From: Arthrobacter crystallopoietes BAB-32
GTDB taxonomy: Bacteria > Actinomycetota > Actinomycetes > Actinomycetales > Micrococcaceae
Reading direction: 5' to 3'
DNA length: 64,000 bases
Assembly: GCF_000328305.2 (NCBI RefSeq)
Contig: NZ_ANPE02000058.1
Location: 36,416 to 100,415 of the forward strand
The notes under the pieces: model-generated
What the model saw: only the letters and a program-made list of their open reading frames with translations
What the model was told of the DNA's origin: nothing
The model's database searches: none
Part shown: one piece after another, positions 41,280-49,474 of the stretch
Layout: every line of letters starts with the position of its first letter
Position numbering within the stretch: position 1 is the stretch's first letter
Program-made: the position numbers and the translations under genes

Positions 41280-42763
41280 TGACGGACCAAGTGGATCAGG
41301 GCGTGAAGGGCGCTGTCGGCAGCACCGACGTGCCCGACACAACCATTTCCGAAATCCTTGAGAAGAACCCCGAGCTGCACGGCATCGGCAACTATGAGTA
41401 TGGCTGGGCCGACAAGAATGACGCGGGCGCCAACGCACGCCGCGGACTGAATGAAGAGGTTGTCCGCGACATTTCGGCCAAGAAGAACGAGCCGGAATGG
41501 ATGCTGGACCTCCGGCTCAAGGGCCTGAAGTACTTCGACCGGAAGCCGATGCCCACCTGGGGCGCCGACCTGTCCGGCATCGACTTCGACAACATCAAGT
41601 ACTTCGTCCGCTCCACCGAGAAGCAGGCCGGCAGCTGGGAAGACCTCCCCGAGGACATCCGCAACACCTACGAAAAGCTGGGCATCCCCGAAGCCGAGCG
41701 CAACCGCCTGGTCGCCGGCGTCGCTGCCCAGTACGAGTCGGAGGTTGTCTACCACCAGATCCGCGAGGACCTGGAAGCCCAGGGCGTCATCTTCCTGGAC
41801 ACCGACACCGGCCTGAAGGAGCACCCGGAGATCTTCCAGGAGTACTTCGGCTCGGTCATCCCGGTCGGCGACAACAAGTTCGCCTCGCTCAACACGGCCG
41901 TATGGTCGGGCGGTTCCTTCGTGTACGTGCCCAAGGGCGTCCACGTCGAAATCCCGCTGCAGGCCTACTTCCGCATCAACACCGAGAACATGGGCCAGTT
42001 CGAGCGGACGCTGATCATTGCGGACGAGGATTCCTACGTCCACTACATCGAAGGCTGCACCGCGCCGATCTACACCTCGGACTCGCTGCACTCGGCCGTC
42101 GTCGAAATCGTGGTGAAGAAGGGCGCCCGCGTCCGCTACACCACCATCCAGAACTGGTCCAACAACGTGTACAACCTGGTCACCAAGCGTGCGGTTGCGC
42201 ATGAAGGCGCCACCATGGAGTGGATCGACGGCAACATCGGTTCCAAGGTCACCATGAAGTACCCGGCCGTGTACCTCACGGGCGAGCACGCGAAGGGCGA
42301 GACCCTCTCGATCGCGTTCGCCGGCGAGGGCCAGCACCAGGACACCGGCTCCAAGATGGTGCACATCGCCCCGAACACCTCGAGCGCCATCGTGGCCAAG
42401 TCGGTGGCCCGCGGCGGCGGCCGCTCCGCCTACCGCGGCCTCGTACAGGTGCGCGAGGGTGCGAAGAACACCAAGAACAGCGTGGTCTGCGATGCGCTGC
42501 TGGTGGACACCATTTCGCGCTCGGACACCTACCCCTACATCGACGTCCGTGAAGACGACGTGACCATGGGCCATGAGGCGACGGTTTCCCGCGTCAGCGA
42601 GGAGCAGCTGTTCTACCTCATGTCCCGCGGACTGCCCGAGGACGAAGCCATGGCCATGATCGTGCGAGGGTTCGTCGAGCCGATCGCCCGCGAGCTGCCC
42701 ATGGAGTACGCCCTTGAGCTCAACCGCCTGATCGAACTGCAGATGGAAGGATCCGTAGGTTAA
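41279..42763 (+). CDS. sufB: Fe-S cluster assembly protein SufB
   Basis: SufB is the scaffold subunit of the SufBCD complex on which Fe-S clusters are built. Its 494 residues show [19 protein letters not shown] near residue 75, [37 protein letters not shown] and [38 protein letters not shown] carries the conserved Cys that accepts sulfur. There is no intein, unlike some mycobacterial SufB. ATG 41279 overlaps the sufR stop by one base, and the stop overlaps the sufD ATG, so the operon is tightly coupled. Confidence 0.97.
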   Translation: MTDQVDQGVKGAVGSTDVPDTTISEILEKNPELHGIGNYEYGWADKNDAGANARRGLNEEVVRDISAKKNEPEWMLDLRLKGLKYFDRKPMPTWGADLSGIDFDNIKYFVRSTEKQAGSWEDLPEDIRNTYEKLGIPEAERNRLVAGVAAQYESEVVYHQIREDLEAQGVIFLDTDTGLKEHPEIFQEYFGSVIPVGDNKFASLNTAVWSGGSFVYVPKGVHVEIPLQAYFRINTENMGQFERTLIIADEDSYVHYIEGCTAPIYTSDSLHSAVVEIVVKKGARVRYTTIQNWSNNVYNLVTKRAVAHEGATMEWIDGNIGSKVTMKYPAVYLTGEHAKGETLSIAFAGEGQHQDTGSKMVHIAPNTSSAIVAKSVARGGGRSAYRGLVQVREGAKNTKNSVVCDALLVDTISRSDTYPYIDVREDDVTMGHEATVSRVSEEQLFYLMSRGLPEDEAMAMIVRGFVEPIARELPMEYALELNRLIELQMEGSVG

Positions 42764-44045
42764 TGACTGAGATCACTGAGAAGGCACGCATCGGTGCTCC
42801 GGCCATCGACGGATTCTCCGAAGAAGGCGAGAACCTCTCCCCGGAGAACACGGCGCAGGGTCCGCTGGCGGGCGCCAGCACCAAGGGCCACAGCCACGGC
42901 GGCGGAGTCGGCGTTCCGGACAGCTCCCGCGCCGGCCGTCTGACCTCCTACAAGCTGGCGGATTTCCCGCAGCTCACCGGCCGCGAAGAGGACTGGCGGT
43001 TCACCCCGCTCAAGCGCCTGCGCGGCCTGCACACCGACGGGCTGTCCGGGGCCGCACCTGCCGTCGCCATCACCGGTCCGGAGGGCAGCCAGGCTCCCGC
43101 CGCAGTGAAGGTGGAAACCGTCGGCCGCGACGATGCGCGGATCGGCAGCGCCGGCATTCCCGAAGACCGGGTGTCCGCGGCGGCCTGGGAGGCCTTCACG
43201 GAAGCCACCGTGGTGACCATTCCCGCCGAGACCGCGCTGGAAACCGGCGTAGTCGTCGCGATCGAAGGAAACTCCGGCGAAGCCGCCGCCCAGCACCTCG
43301 TGATTGTGGCCGAGCAGTTCTCCAAGGCCGTCGTCGTGCTTGACCACAAGGGCAGCGCCACCTTCTCCCAGAACGTCGAAATCGACGTGCGCGACGGCGC
43401 CGAACTCACCGTGGTTTCCGTGCAGGAGTGGAACGACGACGCGGTGCACGCTTCCTCCCAGCAGGCGAAGGTGGGCCGCGACGCGAAGTTCAAGCACGTC
43501 GTCGTTAGCCTCGGCGGAGACCTGGTCCGGGTCACCCCGTCCACCCGCTTCACCGCCACCGGCGCCGAAGTGGAAATGTACGGCCTGTACTTCGCGGACG
43601 CCGGCCAGCACCTGGAGCATCGGCTCTTCGTTGACCATGCCGTGCCCAACTGCAAGTCCCGCGTCCTCTACAAGGGCGCCTGCAGGGCGAGGCAGCGCAC
43701 ACGGTCTGGGTCGGCGACGTGCTGATCCGCAAGGAGGCCGAAGGCACCGACAGCTACGAGGCCAACCGCAACCTGGTCCTGACCGACGGCGCCCGCGCCG
43801 ATTCAGTGCCCAACCTCGAGATCGAGACGGGCCTGATCGAGGGTGCCGGCCACGCCAGCACCACCGGCCGGTTCGACGACGAGCACCTGTTCTACCTGAT
43901 GGCCCGCGGCATCCCCGAGGACGTCGCGCGCCGCCTGGTGGTCCGCGGCTTCCTCAACGAGATCCTCCAGCAGATCCGGGTGCCGGAACTGGAGGAGCGC
44001 CTGACCGAGGCCCTCGAGCGCGAACTGGCGGCAGGAAACATCTGA
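42763..44045 (+). CDS. sufD: Fe-S cluster assembly protein SufD; frameshifted in this sequence
   Basis: SufD is the SufB paralogue in the SufBC2D complex and is needed for iron delivery. The first 306 residues from ATG 42763 are normal (FPQLTGREEDWRFTPLKRLR near the N-terminus, MYGLYFADAGQHLEHRLFVD, then NCKSRVLYKGA). The frame then fails. A second frame continues with VWVGDVLIRKEAEGTDSYEANRNL, cited here as VLIRKEAEGTDSYEANRNL, up to the stop at 44045. Adding one C at 43679-43681 turns the join into YKGALQGEAAHTVWVGD, the usual family sequence, and gives 427 residues. Since suf is normally essential in actinobacteria without ISC, an assembly error is more likely than a real mutation. Confidence 0.92.
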
Positions 44046-44404
44046 TGCCGGAAACACCGCGGGGACAGCTCGTCTGCAAGGCCTCCGACGTGCAGGTCAA
44101 GCAGGCGCTGCGCATTCTCATCGACGATTATCCGGTGGCCGTGGTGCGTGATTCCGACGGGGAACTGCACGCGCTGGGGGACACCTGCTCGCACGAGGAC
44201 TACTCATTGTCCGAAGGCGACGTCGAAGACTGCACGATCGAATGCTGGGGCCACGGTTCCCAGTTCGACCTGCGCAGCGGTGCGCCCCTCAGCCTGCCGG
44301 CCTATGACCCGGTCCCGGTGTTTGCCCTGACCGTCGACGGCGACGACGTCTACGTGGACGTCACGACGGTCACCAACGGAGCCCCCGCTCCGACCTCGAA
44401 CTAA
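44045..44404 (+). CDS. Rieske-type [2Fe-2S] ferredoxin of the suf operon
   Basis: This small cytosolic Rieske protein has 119 residues and resembles the ferredoxin subunits of ring-hydroxylating dioxygenases. The cluster ligands are Cys-x-His in TCSHEDYSLSEGD and Cys-x2-His in IECWGHGSQFDLRSG. The second loop is followed by PAYDPVPVFALTVDGDDVYV, the usual end. ATG 44045 overlaps the sufD stop (TGATG). Its constant place between sufD and sufC in actinobacteria suggests an electron-transfer role in cluster assembly and not ring oxidation, but this is inference from context. Confidence 0.92.
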   Translation: MPETPRGQLVCKASDVQVKQALRILIDDYPVAVVRDSDGELHALGDTCSHEDYSLSEGDVEDCTIECWGHGSQFDLRSGAPLSLPAYDPVPVFALTVDGDDVYVDVTTVTNGAPAPTSN

Positions 44405-44427
44405 AGAACTTCACCAACTTCACGAAA

Positions 44428-44455
44428 GCGGCCGCCTGGCGACGCAAGCGGCCGC
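44428..44455 (+). promoter_or_regulatory. Hairpin before sufC from two GCGGCCGC copies
   Basis: AAGCGGCCGC occurs twice, 20 bp apart (44426-44435 and 44446-44455). Each GCGGCCGC is self-complementary, so the two can pair into an 8-bp stem with a 12-nt loop. The stem ends just before AAAGGAG of sufC. It may affect sufC translation or mRNA processing. Confidence 0.5.
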
Positions 44456-44474
44456 AAAGGAGAAAGCAGAGAAT

Positions 44475-45236
44475 ATGTCGACTCTGGAAATCAAGGACCT
44501 GCACGTCAGCATCGAGACTGACCAGGGCAAGAAGGAAATCCTCAAGGGCGTTTCCCTGACGATCAAGACCGGCGAAATCCACGCCATCATGGGTCCGAAC
44601 GGCTCGGGCAAGTCCACCCTGGCCTCCACCATCGCCGGCCACCCGCGCTACACCGTGGACTCCGGCTCCATCACCCTGGACGGCGAGGACGTCCTGGAGA
44701 TGAGCGTGGACGAGCGTGCCCGCGCCGGCCTGTTCCTGGCGATGCAGTACCCGGTCGAGGTCCCCGGCGTGACCATGACCAACTTCCTGCGCACCGCCAA
44801 GACCGCGCTCGACGGCGAAGCGCCCAAGCTGCGCACCTGGACCAAGGACGTCAAGGAAGCCATGAGCCAGCTGCGCATCGACGCCGACTTCGCCCAGCGC
44901 AACGTCAACGAAGGCTTCTCCGGCGGCGAGAAGAAGCGGGTGGAAATCCTCCAGCTCGAGCTCTTCAAGCCCAAGTTCGCCATCATGGACGAAACCGACT
45001 CCGGCCTCGACGTCGACGCGCTCAAGGTCGTGTCGGAGGGCCACAACCGGGTGCACGCTGCCGGCGAAATGGGCACCCTGCTGATCACCCACTACACGCG
45101 CATCCTGCGCTACATCAAGCCCGACTTCGTGCATGTGTTCGTTGACGGAACCATCGCTGAGGAAGGCGGCCCCGAACTGGCCGACCGCCTCGAAGAAGAG
45201 GGCTACGACCGCTACCTGGTACCTGCAAAGGCCTGA
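44475..45236 (+). CDS. sufC: Fe-S cluster assembly ATPase SufC
   Basis: SufC is the ABC-type ATPase that drives shape changes in SufBC2D. Of 253 residues, Walker A is GPNGSGKSTLAS (about residues 38-49) and the Q-loop is LAMQYPVEVPGV. The signature is FSGGEKKRVEILQLEL and Walker B is FAIMDETDSGLDVDALK. The switch His is in LLITHYTRILRYIKPDFVHV. ATG 44475 follows AAAGGAGAAAG. It is separated from the Rieske gene by 70 bp holding a hairpin, the only real gap within the operon. Confidence 0.97.
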   Translation: MSTLEIKDLHVSIETDQGKKEILKGVSLTIKTGEIHAIMGPNGSGKSTLASTIAGHPRYTVDSGSITLDGEDVLEMSVDERARAGLFLAMQYPVEVPGVTMTNFLRTAKTALDGEAPKLRTWTKDVKEAMSQLRIDADFAQRNVNEGFSGGEKKRVEILQLELFKPKFAIMDETDSGLDVDALKVVSEGHNRVHAAGEMGTLLITHYTRILRYIKPDFVHVFVDGTIAEEGGPELADRLEEEGYDRYLVPAKA

Positions 45237-45238
45237 TC

Positions 45239-45568
45239 ATGTCCGAGACCAACGCTGCACAGACGTCCCTCGAGGATGTCGAAGAAGCCCTGAAGGACGT
45301 CATCGACCCGGAACTCGGGGTCAACGTCGTCGACCTGGGCCTGCTGTACGGGCTCAAGTACGCCGAGGACGGTGCGCTGCTGATCGACATGACGCTAACG
45401 ACCGCCGCCTGCCCGCTGACCGACGTCATCGAGGAGCAGACCGGCAAGGCGCTGGAAGGCATTGTGGACGAATATCGGCTGAATTGGGTCTGGATGCCGC
45501 CGTGGGGTCCGGAGAAGATCACCGACGACGGACGCGACCAGATGCGCGCACTGGGCTTCAACATCTAG
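45239..45568 (+). CDS. Metal-sulfur cluster assembly factor (MIP18/DUF59, SufT-like)
   Basis: This 109-residue DUF59 protein takes part in Fe-S cluster transfer or maturation. It has the family core DVIDPELGVNVVDLGLLYGL (about residues 19-38). The conserved Cys is in TTAACPLTDVIEEQT, and VWMPPWGPEKITDDGRDQM is the C-terminal signature. It starts 2 nt after the sufC stop and ends the suf operon, before a strong hairpin. The cysteine desulfurase sufS and the sulfur-transfer protein sufU, which often stand between sufC and this gene, are absent here. Confidence 0.93.
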   Translation: MSETNAAQTSLEDVEEALKDVIDPELGVNVVDLGLLYGLKYAEDGALLIDMTLTTAACPLTDVIEEQTGKALEGIVDEYRLNWVWMPPWGPEKITDDGRDQMRALGFNI

Positions 45569-45585
45569 CCCAGGCATCGCTTCCC

Positions 45586-45628
45586 GGGCTGCCGGTTCCC
45601 GCACAGGGGGCCGGCAGCCCGCTGCTTT
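45586..45628 (+). terminator. Terminator of the suf operon
   Basis: GGGCTGCCGG (45586-45595) pairs perfectly with CCGGCAGCCC (45611-45620). A short T-tract (GCTGCTTTA) follows. Confidence 0.65.
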
Positions 45629-45665
45629 AAGCGCCTTTCCCGTCCGCCGCCGTCGTAAATGCCGC

Positions 45666-45671
45666 TAGCAT
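45666..45671 (+). promoter_or_regulatory. -10 hexamer of leaderless promoter for the Pr6Pr protein
   Basis: TAGCAT is 7 nt before ATG 45679. No ribosome-binding site is present. Confidence 0.5.
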
Positions 45672-45678
45672 CGTGTCC

Positions 45679-46413
45679 ATGGCGGAACCTACTCCTGCTG
45701 CCCGGACCGCAGGCCGATACAACGAGACGGCTGTGGCAGGCATCTTCCACGGCATCACGGCCCTGGCGGCGGTCCTCGGCATCGTCCTGCAGATCATGGC
45801 GACCAGCGAATCTCCTGCCCAGGCGGCAGCGCCCGCGCATGCGTGGGCCAACTTCTTCGGCTCCGCAGGCCTGCAGCTGAATGCGCTGGTTTTCGTCATG
45901 GCACTCAGCCTGCTCATGGAGCCGGCCCGCTCCGGTGGCCCTGCCTGGCGGGCCCTGCGCGTCATCACGCTGGCCGGATCGCTGCTGCTGCTCCTGCTGC
46001 AGTTCACGCCCTTCCGGGGCATTCCGGACTTTGCCGCGCTGACCTCCACGGCGGTGTTCGCGGACCGGCTGCTCCACTATGCGGTGCCCATCCTGGTGAT
46101 CACCAGCTGGCTGCTCTTCGGACCGCGGCCGCGGATCACGCCGCTGCGCGTCCTGTGGTCGCTGGTCTATCCGGCTGCCTGGCTCCTGGGCTCCCTGGTG
46201 CGCGGGGCTGCAACGGGCTGGTATCCGTATCCGCTGCTCGATGTCGGCCTTGCGGGCATCGGCCCGGTGCTGGTCAACTGCCTGCTGGTGCTGCTCCTCT
46301 GGCTCGGCACCGCCTTCGTCTTCCTCGCCCTGGACCTGGTGATGGGCCGCGAGCCGGACGGCTACCTGCCGGCTACGGGGACTAGCTGGGCGAGCCAAGG
46401 TCCGGTGCGTTGA
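45679..46413 (+). CDS. Pr6Pr family integral membrane protein
   Basis: This 244-residue membrane protein has about six hydrophobic helices. Its family is named for the FAR-17a/AIG1-like six-helix layout; members have no proven role in bacteria. Conserved spots include LVFVMALSLLMEP, VFADRLLHYAVPILVITSWLLF, and the segment SLVRGAATGWYPYPLLDV with the family Tyr-Pro pattern. ATG 45679 is preferred over GTG 45673 because a TAGCAT -10 box lies 7 nt before it. Its last 32 bases overlap, tail to tail, with the end of the zinc metallopeptidase gene on the other strand. Confidence 0.82.
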   Translation: MAEPTPAARTAGRYNETAVAGIFHGITALAAVLGIVLQIMATSESPAQAAAPAHAWANFFGSAGLQLNALVFVMALSLLMEPARSGGPAWRALRVITLAGSLLLLLLQFTPFRGIPDFAALTSTAVFADRLLHYAVPILVITSWLLFGPRPRITPLRVLWSLVYPAAWLLGSLVRGAATGWYPYPLLDVGLAGIGPVLVNCLLVLLLWLGTAFVFLALDLVMGREPDGYLPATGTSWASQGPVR

Positions 46414-47284
46414 AAGTGTCGCAGCGGGAGGGATCGCCGATTTCGTAGCCGTGTGCGAACCAAGCTTGCCGCTGCTCGCTGGAGCCGTGGGTCCAGGTGT
46501 GCGGGTTGACCTGGCCGGCGCTGGCCTCCTGGATGCGGTCATCCCCGACGGCGGAGGCTGCCGAGAGCGCGTCGCTGAGGTCCTCGCGGGTCAGCGGCTG
46601 CATAAAGGGCTCGCCTGTGGCGGGATCGATCTGTTCGGTGGCGTTGCCGGCCCAGACGCCGGCATAGCAGTCCGCCTGAAGCTCCACGCGGACGGCACCG
46701 GAACCGGCGCCCTGCGGATCCTGCTGCGAGTACTGCAAGGCCCCGGTCAGGTTCTGGATGTGGTGGCCGAACTCGTGCGCGATCACGTACTCCTCGGCCA
46801 GCGGCCCTTCGGCGGCGCCCAACTGGTCCGTGAGCTGGTCGAAGAAGCCGACGTCGAAGTACGCAGTGGAATCGACCGGACAGTAGAACGGTCCGACCGC
46901 GCTGGTGGCGCTGCCGCAGCCGGTGCTGACCCGGCCGTCGAACAGGACCGCTTCCGGCGGCGGATACTGCATGTTGTAGCGGGGGAGTGCTTCACCCCAA
47001 TAGCGGTTCAGGCTGTTGACCGTGGCCACCACCCGGCAGTCCCGGCGGGCATTGGCGTCGGCGCCGGTTTCGCACTCCTGCGCCAGTTCCTGCCCGTTCG
47101 CAACCTGGCCCGCCGGGGCGGCGGCGCCGCCGGTGAGGTTCTGCAGGAGCTCGGGAGGGACGCCGAGCAGGCTGGCAATGAGCAGGATCAGTCCGCCGCC
47201 GCCGATGGCGATCTTACCGCCCATTCCGCCGCGCCGGTCTGAAACCTGGGAGGTGTCCAGCCGGGAACCTTGGTTGAAGCTCAT
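46382..47284 (-). CDS. Neutral zinc metallopeptidase (YpfJ/KPN_02809 family)
   Basis: This 300-residue putative envelope metalloprotease starts MSFNQGSRLDTSQVSDRRGG, the conserved N-terminus of the family. A membrane anchor follows (about residues 24-42, IAIGGGGLILLIASLLGV), then a Gly/Ala linker and the catalytic domain. The zinc motif is EYVIAHEFGHHIQNLTG (HEFGH) with a downstream Glu/Asp in VELQADCYAGVWA. Several Cys (CGS, YCPVD, CYAG, CDTF) suggest disulfides outside the membrane. ATG 47284 is supported by a TATTGT box 6 nt upstream. The natural substrate is not known. Confidence 0.92.
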   Translation of the reverse strand: MSFNQGSRLDTSQVSDRRGGMGGKIAIGGGGLILLIASLLGVPPELLQNLTGGAAAPAGQVANGQELAQECETGADANARRDCRVVATVNSLNRYWGEALPRYNMQYPPPEAVLFDGRVSTGCGSATSAVGPFYCPVDSTAYFDVGFFDQLTDQLGAAEGPLAEEYVIAHEFGHHIQNLTGALQYSQQDPQGAGSGAVRVELQADCYAGVWAGNATEQIDPATGEPFMQPLTREDLSDALSAASAVGDDRIQEASAGQVNPHTWTHGSSEQRQAWFAHGYEIGDPSRCDTFNAPDLGSPS

Positions 47285-47290
47285 GGGCCA

Positions 47291-47296
47291 ACAATA
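47291..47296 (-). promoter_or_regulatory. -10 hexamer of leaderless metallopeptidase promoter
   Basis: On the minus strand TATTGT, then TGGCCC, then the ATG at 47284. The spacing fits a leaderless transcript. Confidence 0.5.
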
Positions 47297-47318
47297 GCGC
47301 CGGGGCCGGACCTGCGGG

Positions 47319-47945
47319 TCAGTCCGCTGCCTTTTCGCCGAGGCCGCGGGCGGCCAAGGCGTCACCCGTCTGCCGGGCGTAGGCGACCGCGCCGATCAGG
47401 ACCGGCTGCACGACGGCACGCGGCGAAGCGCCGAGCCCGCGGGCCCGTGCGGCGTCCCGCACATCATGCAAGGAGCCGAGCAGGAACGGGATGCTCCGCA
47501 GCATCAGCCCGATGGTCAGGGCAAAGCGTTCCGGGTCCGCACCGAAGCGGCGCAGCGGGGTTACCGCCGCGACCAGGCCGTCCAGCAGGCGCTGCACTTC
47601 GGTGGTGGCGGTCAGCAGGTTGGCGGCGTAGATGCAGGCGAGCAGACCGGCTACCACTCCGGCGGCACCGGCGGCCGAGTCCGCCCACCACCGGTATGCC
47701 AGCACCACGAGCAGGAAGAGCCACATGCTTCGGATCGGCTGCAGGAGCCGCACTGCGGGCAGGCGTGCCGCCAAGTGGATAACGACGACGGCGGCCAGCA
47801 CCAGTGCGCGGGGCAGGAGGCCGGGGAGGGCCAGGACCACGACACCTGTGCCCGCCAGCAGGAGGAACTTCAGCAGCAGCGGGGTCCGGTGCAGCCAGCT
47901 GCTGCCGGCCACGTAGGCACTGATGAGATGGGCGTGGCCGCGCAT
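47319..47945 (-). CDS. bioN: ECF transporter transmembrane subunit EcfT (BioN)
   Basis: This is the energy-coupling membrane subunit of an ECF-type vitamin importer, with 208 residues and about five helices. It carries the two Ala-Arg-Gly-type coupling motifs that contact the ATPase: DAARARGLGAS (near residue 170) and DALAARGLGEK (near residue 195). The start ATG 47945 abuts the EcfA stop with no gap. Together with the ATPase and BioY it forms a complete biotin transporter. The BioN name rests on the linkage to BioY. Confidence 0.9.
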   Translation of the reverse strand: MRGHAHLISAYVAGSSWLHRTPLLLKFLLLAGTGVVVLALPGLLPRALVLAAVVVIHLAARLPAVRLLQPIRSMWLFLLVVLAYRWWADSAAGAAGVVAGLLACIYAANLLTATTEVQRLLDGLVAAVTPLRRFGADPERFALTIGLMLRSIPFLLGSLHDVRDAARARGLGASPRAVVQPVLIGAVAYARQTGDALAARGLGEKAAD

Positions 47946-48650
47946 TCAGCTGCTCCCCGCGACGTGAGCGGCCAGCTCACGATAGAAGGAGACGGCAGCC
48001 GCCGGTTCGCCGTCGTACACCACCTGCCCGTTGTCCACCACCAGCGTCCGGACGCTGTCCTGGGCGAGGTCCAGGTCATGCGTCGCGGTGATCAGCTGCT
48101 GCGGCAGGGACGCGAGCCGGCGGCGCAGCAGCATGGTGTTGCGCAGGTCCAGCAGCGTGGATGGTTCGTCGAGGACCAGCACCGAGGGATTGACGGCGAG
48201 CACGCTGGCGAGGGCCGCCAGCTGCCGTTCCCCGCCGGAAAGCTGGTAGATGCTCTGCCCGGCCAGCGGCTCGAGCCCGAAATCCCTCAGCAGGTCCAAG
48301 GCGGCGCTGCGGCGTTCGGTGCGGTTGCGGTACTGGCGGCGCAGGGAGAGCTCAACGTCCTCCAGCGGGGTCGGCATCACCAGCTGGGACAGCGGGTCGG
48401 TGAAGACGAACGCCACGCGGCGGCGCACCGCGGCGCCCTGGGCCGTCGTGTCCAGGCCGTCGACATCGACGGTTCCCGTGTCCGGCAGGGCCAGGCCGTT
48501 GATGAGCTTCAGCAGCGTCGATTTGCCGGAACCGTTGGCTCCGATCACGCTGATCCGGTCCTCGGACAGGGCGAGGTCGGGTACCGTCAGGATGGGCCTG
48601 GTGCCCGCCTCGGTTTCACCCGCCACCTGGACGTTCCGGAACCGGATCAC
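47946..48650 (-). CDS. bioM: ECF transporter ATP-binding subunit EcfA (BioM)
   Basis: This is the ATPase of the biotin ECF transporter, with 234 residues. Walker A is VIGANGSGKSTLLKL (about residues 34-48), the Q-loop is FVFTDPLSQLVMPT and the signature is LSGGERQLAALASVLAV. Walker B is VLVLDEPSTLLDLRN and the switch is ITATHDLDLAQD. GTG 48650 is the chosen start: it lies 2 nt after the bioY TGA and just before IRFRNVQV. The longer frame upstream is a shadow of bioY. Only one ATPase gene is present, as in BioMNY systems. Confidence 0.93.
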   Translation of the reverse strand: MIRFRNVQVAGETEAGTRPILTVPDLALSEDRISVIGANGSGKSTLLKLINGLALPDTGTVDVDGLDTTAQGAAVRRRVAFVFTDPLSQLVMPTPLEDVELSLRRQYRNRTERRSAALDLLRDFGLEPLAGQSIYQLSGGERQLAALASVLAVNPSVLVLDEPSTLLDLRNTMLLRRRLASLPQQLITATHDLDLAQDSVRTLVVDNGQVVYDGEPAAAVSFYRELAAHVAGSS

Positions 48651-48652
48651 GC

Positions 48653-49309
48653 TCAGCGCCTCCGGCGCCGCAGCAGGTCGGGGAAGGCCTTGTGCAGGCT
48701 CAACGCGACCGCGGCGGCGACGGCGTTCTTGACCAGGTCGCCCGGGATGAAGGGCAGGTCGGCGACCAGCGCGGCCGGCAGGGCCAACTGGCCGTTGAGC
48801 ATCATGCCGGCCACCCCCAGGGCGTGGGTCAGGAGGGTGCCCGCCGTCGCGGCCAGGAACAGCCACACTGTGGTCAGCGTTCCGACCTTGGCGCTGCGGC
48901 GCAGGACCAGGCCGGCGAGCACACCGATCAGCCCAGCGGTGAAGGGGAACGACAGCAGGTAGCCGGCCGAGCCGGCGGCCAGGACGCCGAGGCCGCCCTG
49001 GAAACCGGCGAAGATCGGCAGCCCGACCAGGCCAAGCAGGACATAGAGGCCGACGGCAGCCAGAGCCCGCGCCCCGCCGAGGACCAGCCCCGCCAGCGCG
49101 ACGATCATGGTCTGCAGCGTGATCGGGACCCCCAGGACGTTGCCGGCAGGAATCGGCGGGACGGCCACGGAGGCGGCCGTCAGGGCGGCGAAGACGGCGA
49201 TCAGGGCAAGGTCCGTGCCGTTCCAGGACCGGCGCCGCCTGGCGCCCGTTGCGGGAGCCGCGGCCGAGGCTGCCGAGGTGGAGCTGCGGATGTCTTCCGA
49301 AGCGGGCAT
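48653..49309 (-). CDS. bioY: Biotin transporter substrate-binding subunit BioY
   Basis: BioY is the six-helix S-component that binds biotin in the membrane. The 218-residue protein has a charged N-terminal tail (about 45 residues). The family core follows: VAVPPIPAGNVLGVPITLQT, cited as PAGNVLGVPITLQTMIVAL, then VGLYVLLGLVGLPIFAG and the Gly-rich GGLGVLAAGSAGYLLSFP, which shapes the biotin pocket. FIPGDLVKNAVAAAVAL is near the C-terminus. ATG 49309 is chosen over the longer frame. It heads the bioYMN operon and is divergent from the ABC-F gene. I found no convincing BirA- or BioQ-type operator in the 165-bp gap. Confidence 0.93.
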   Translation of the reverse strand: MPASEDIRSSTSAASAAAPATGARRRRSWNGTDLALIAVFAALTAASVAVPPIPAGNVLGVPITLQTMIVALAGLVLGGARALAAVGLYVLLGLVGLPIFAGFQGGLGVLAAGSAGYLLSFPFTAGLIGVLAGLVLRRSAKVGTLTTVWLFLAATAGTLLTHALGVAGMMLNGQLALPAALVADLPFIPGDLVKNAVAAAVALSLHKAFPDLLRRRRR

Positions 49310-49474
49310 GGAGGCTCTCCTTCTGTCATGGCGGCACAAAGCGCCCAACAATTCAAACAGACAATAGCGGCTGGCTGCGCACTGGCCGTTGTAGGTTTCC
49401 GACTAAGACAGGCCGGCCCGTAGAATGGATGGGCCGAGTCCGGCATCCAATACCCCTGTGGAGAGGTCCCATCT

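Noticed and set aside
49310..49474. BirA/BioQ operator between bioY and the ABC-F gene
   Set aside because: No convincing inverted repeat matching known biotin operators. A T-rich stretch near 49350 is not enough.
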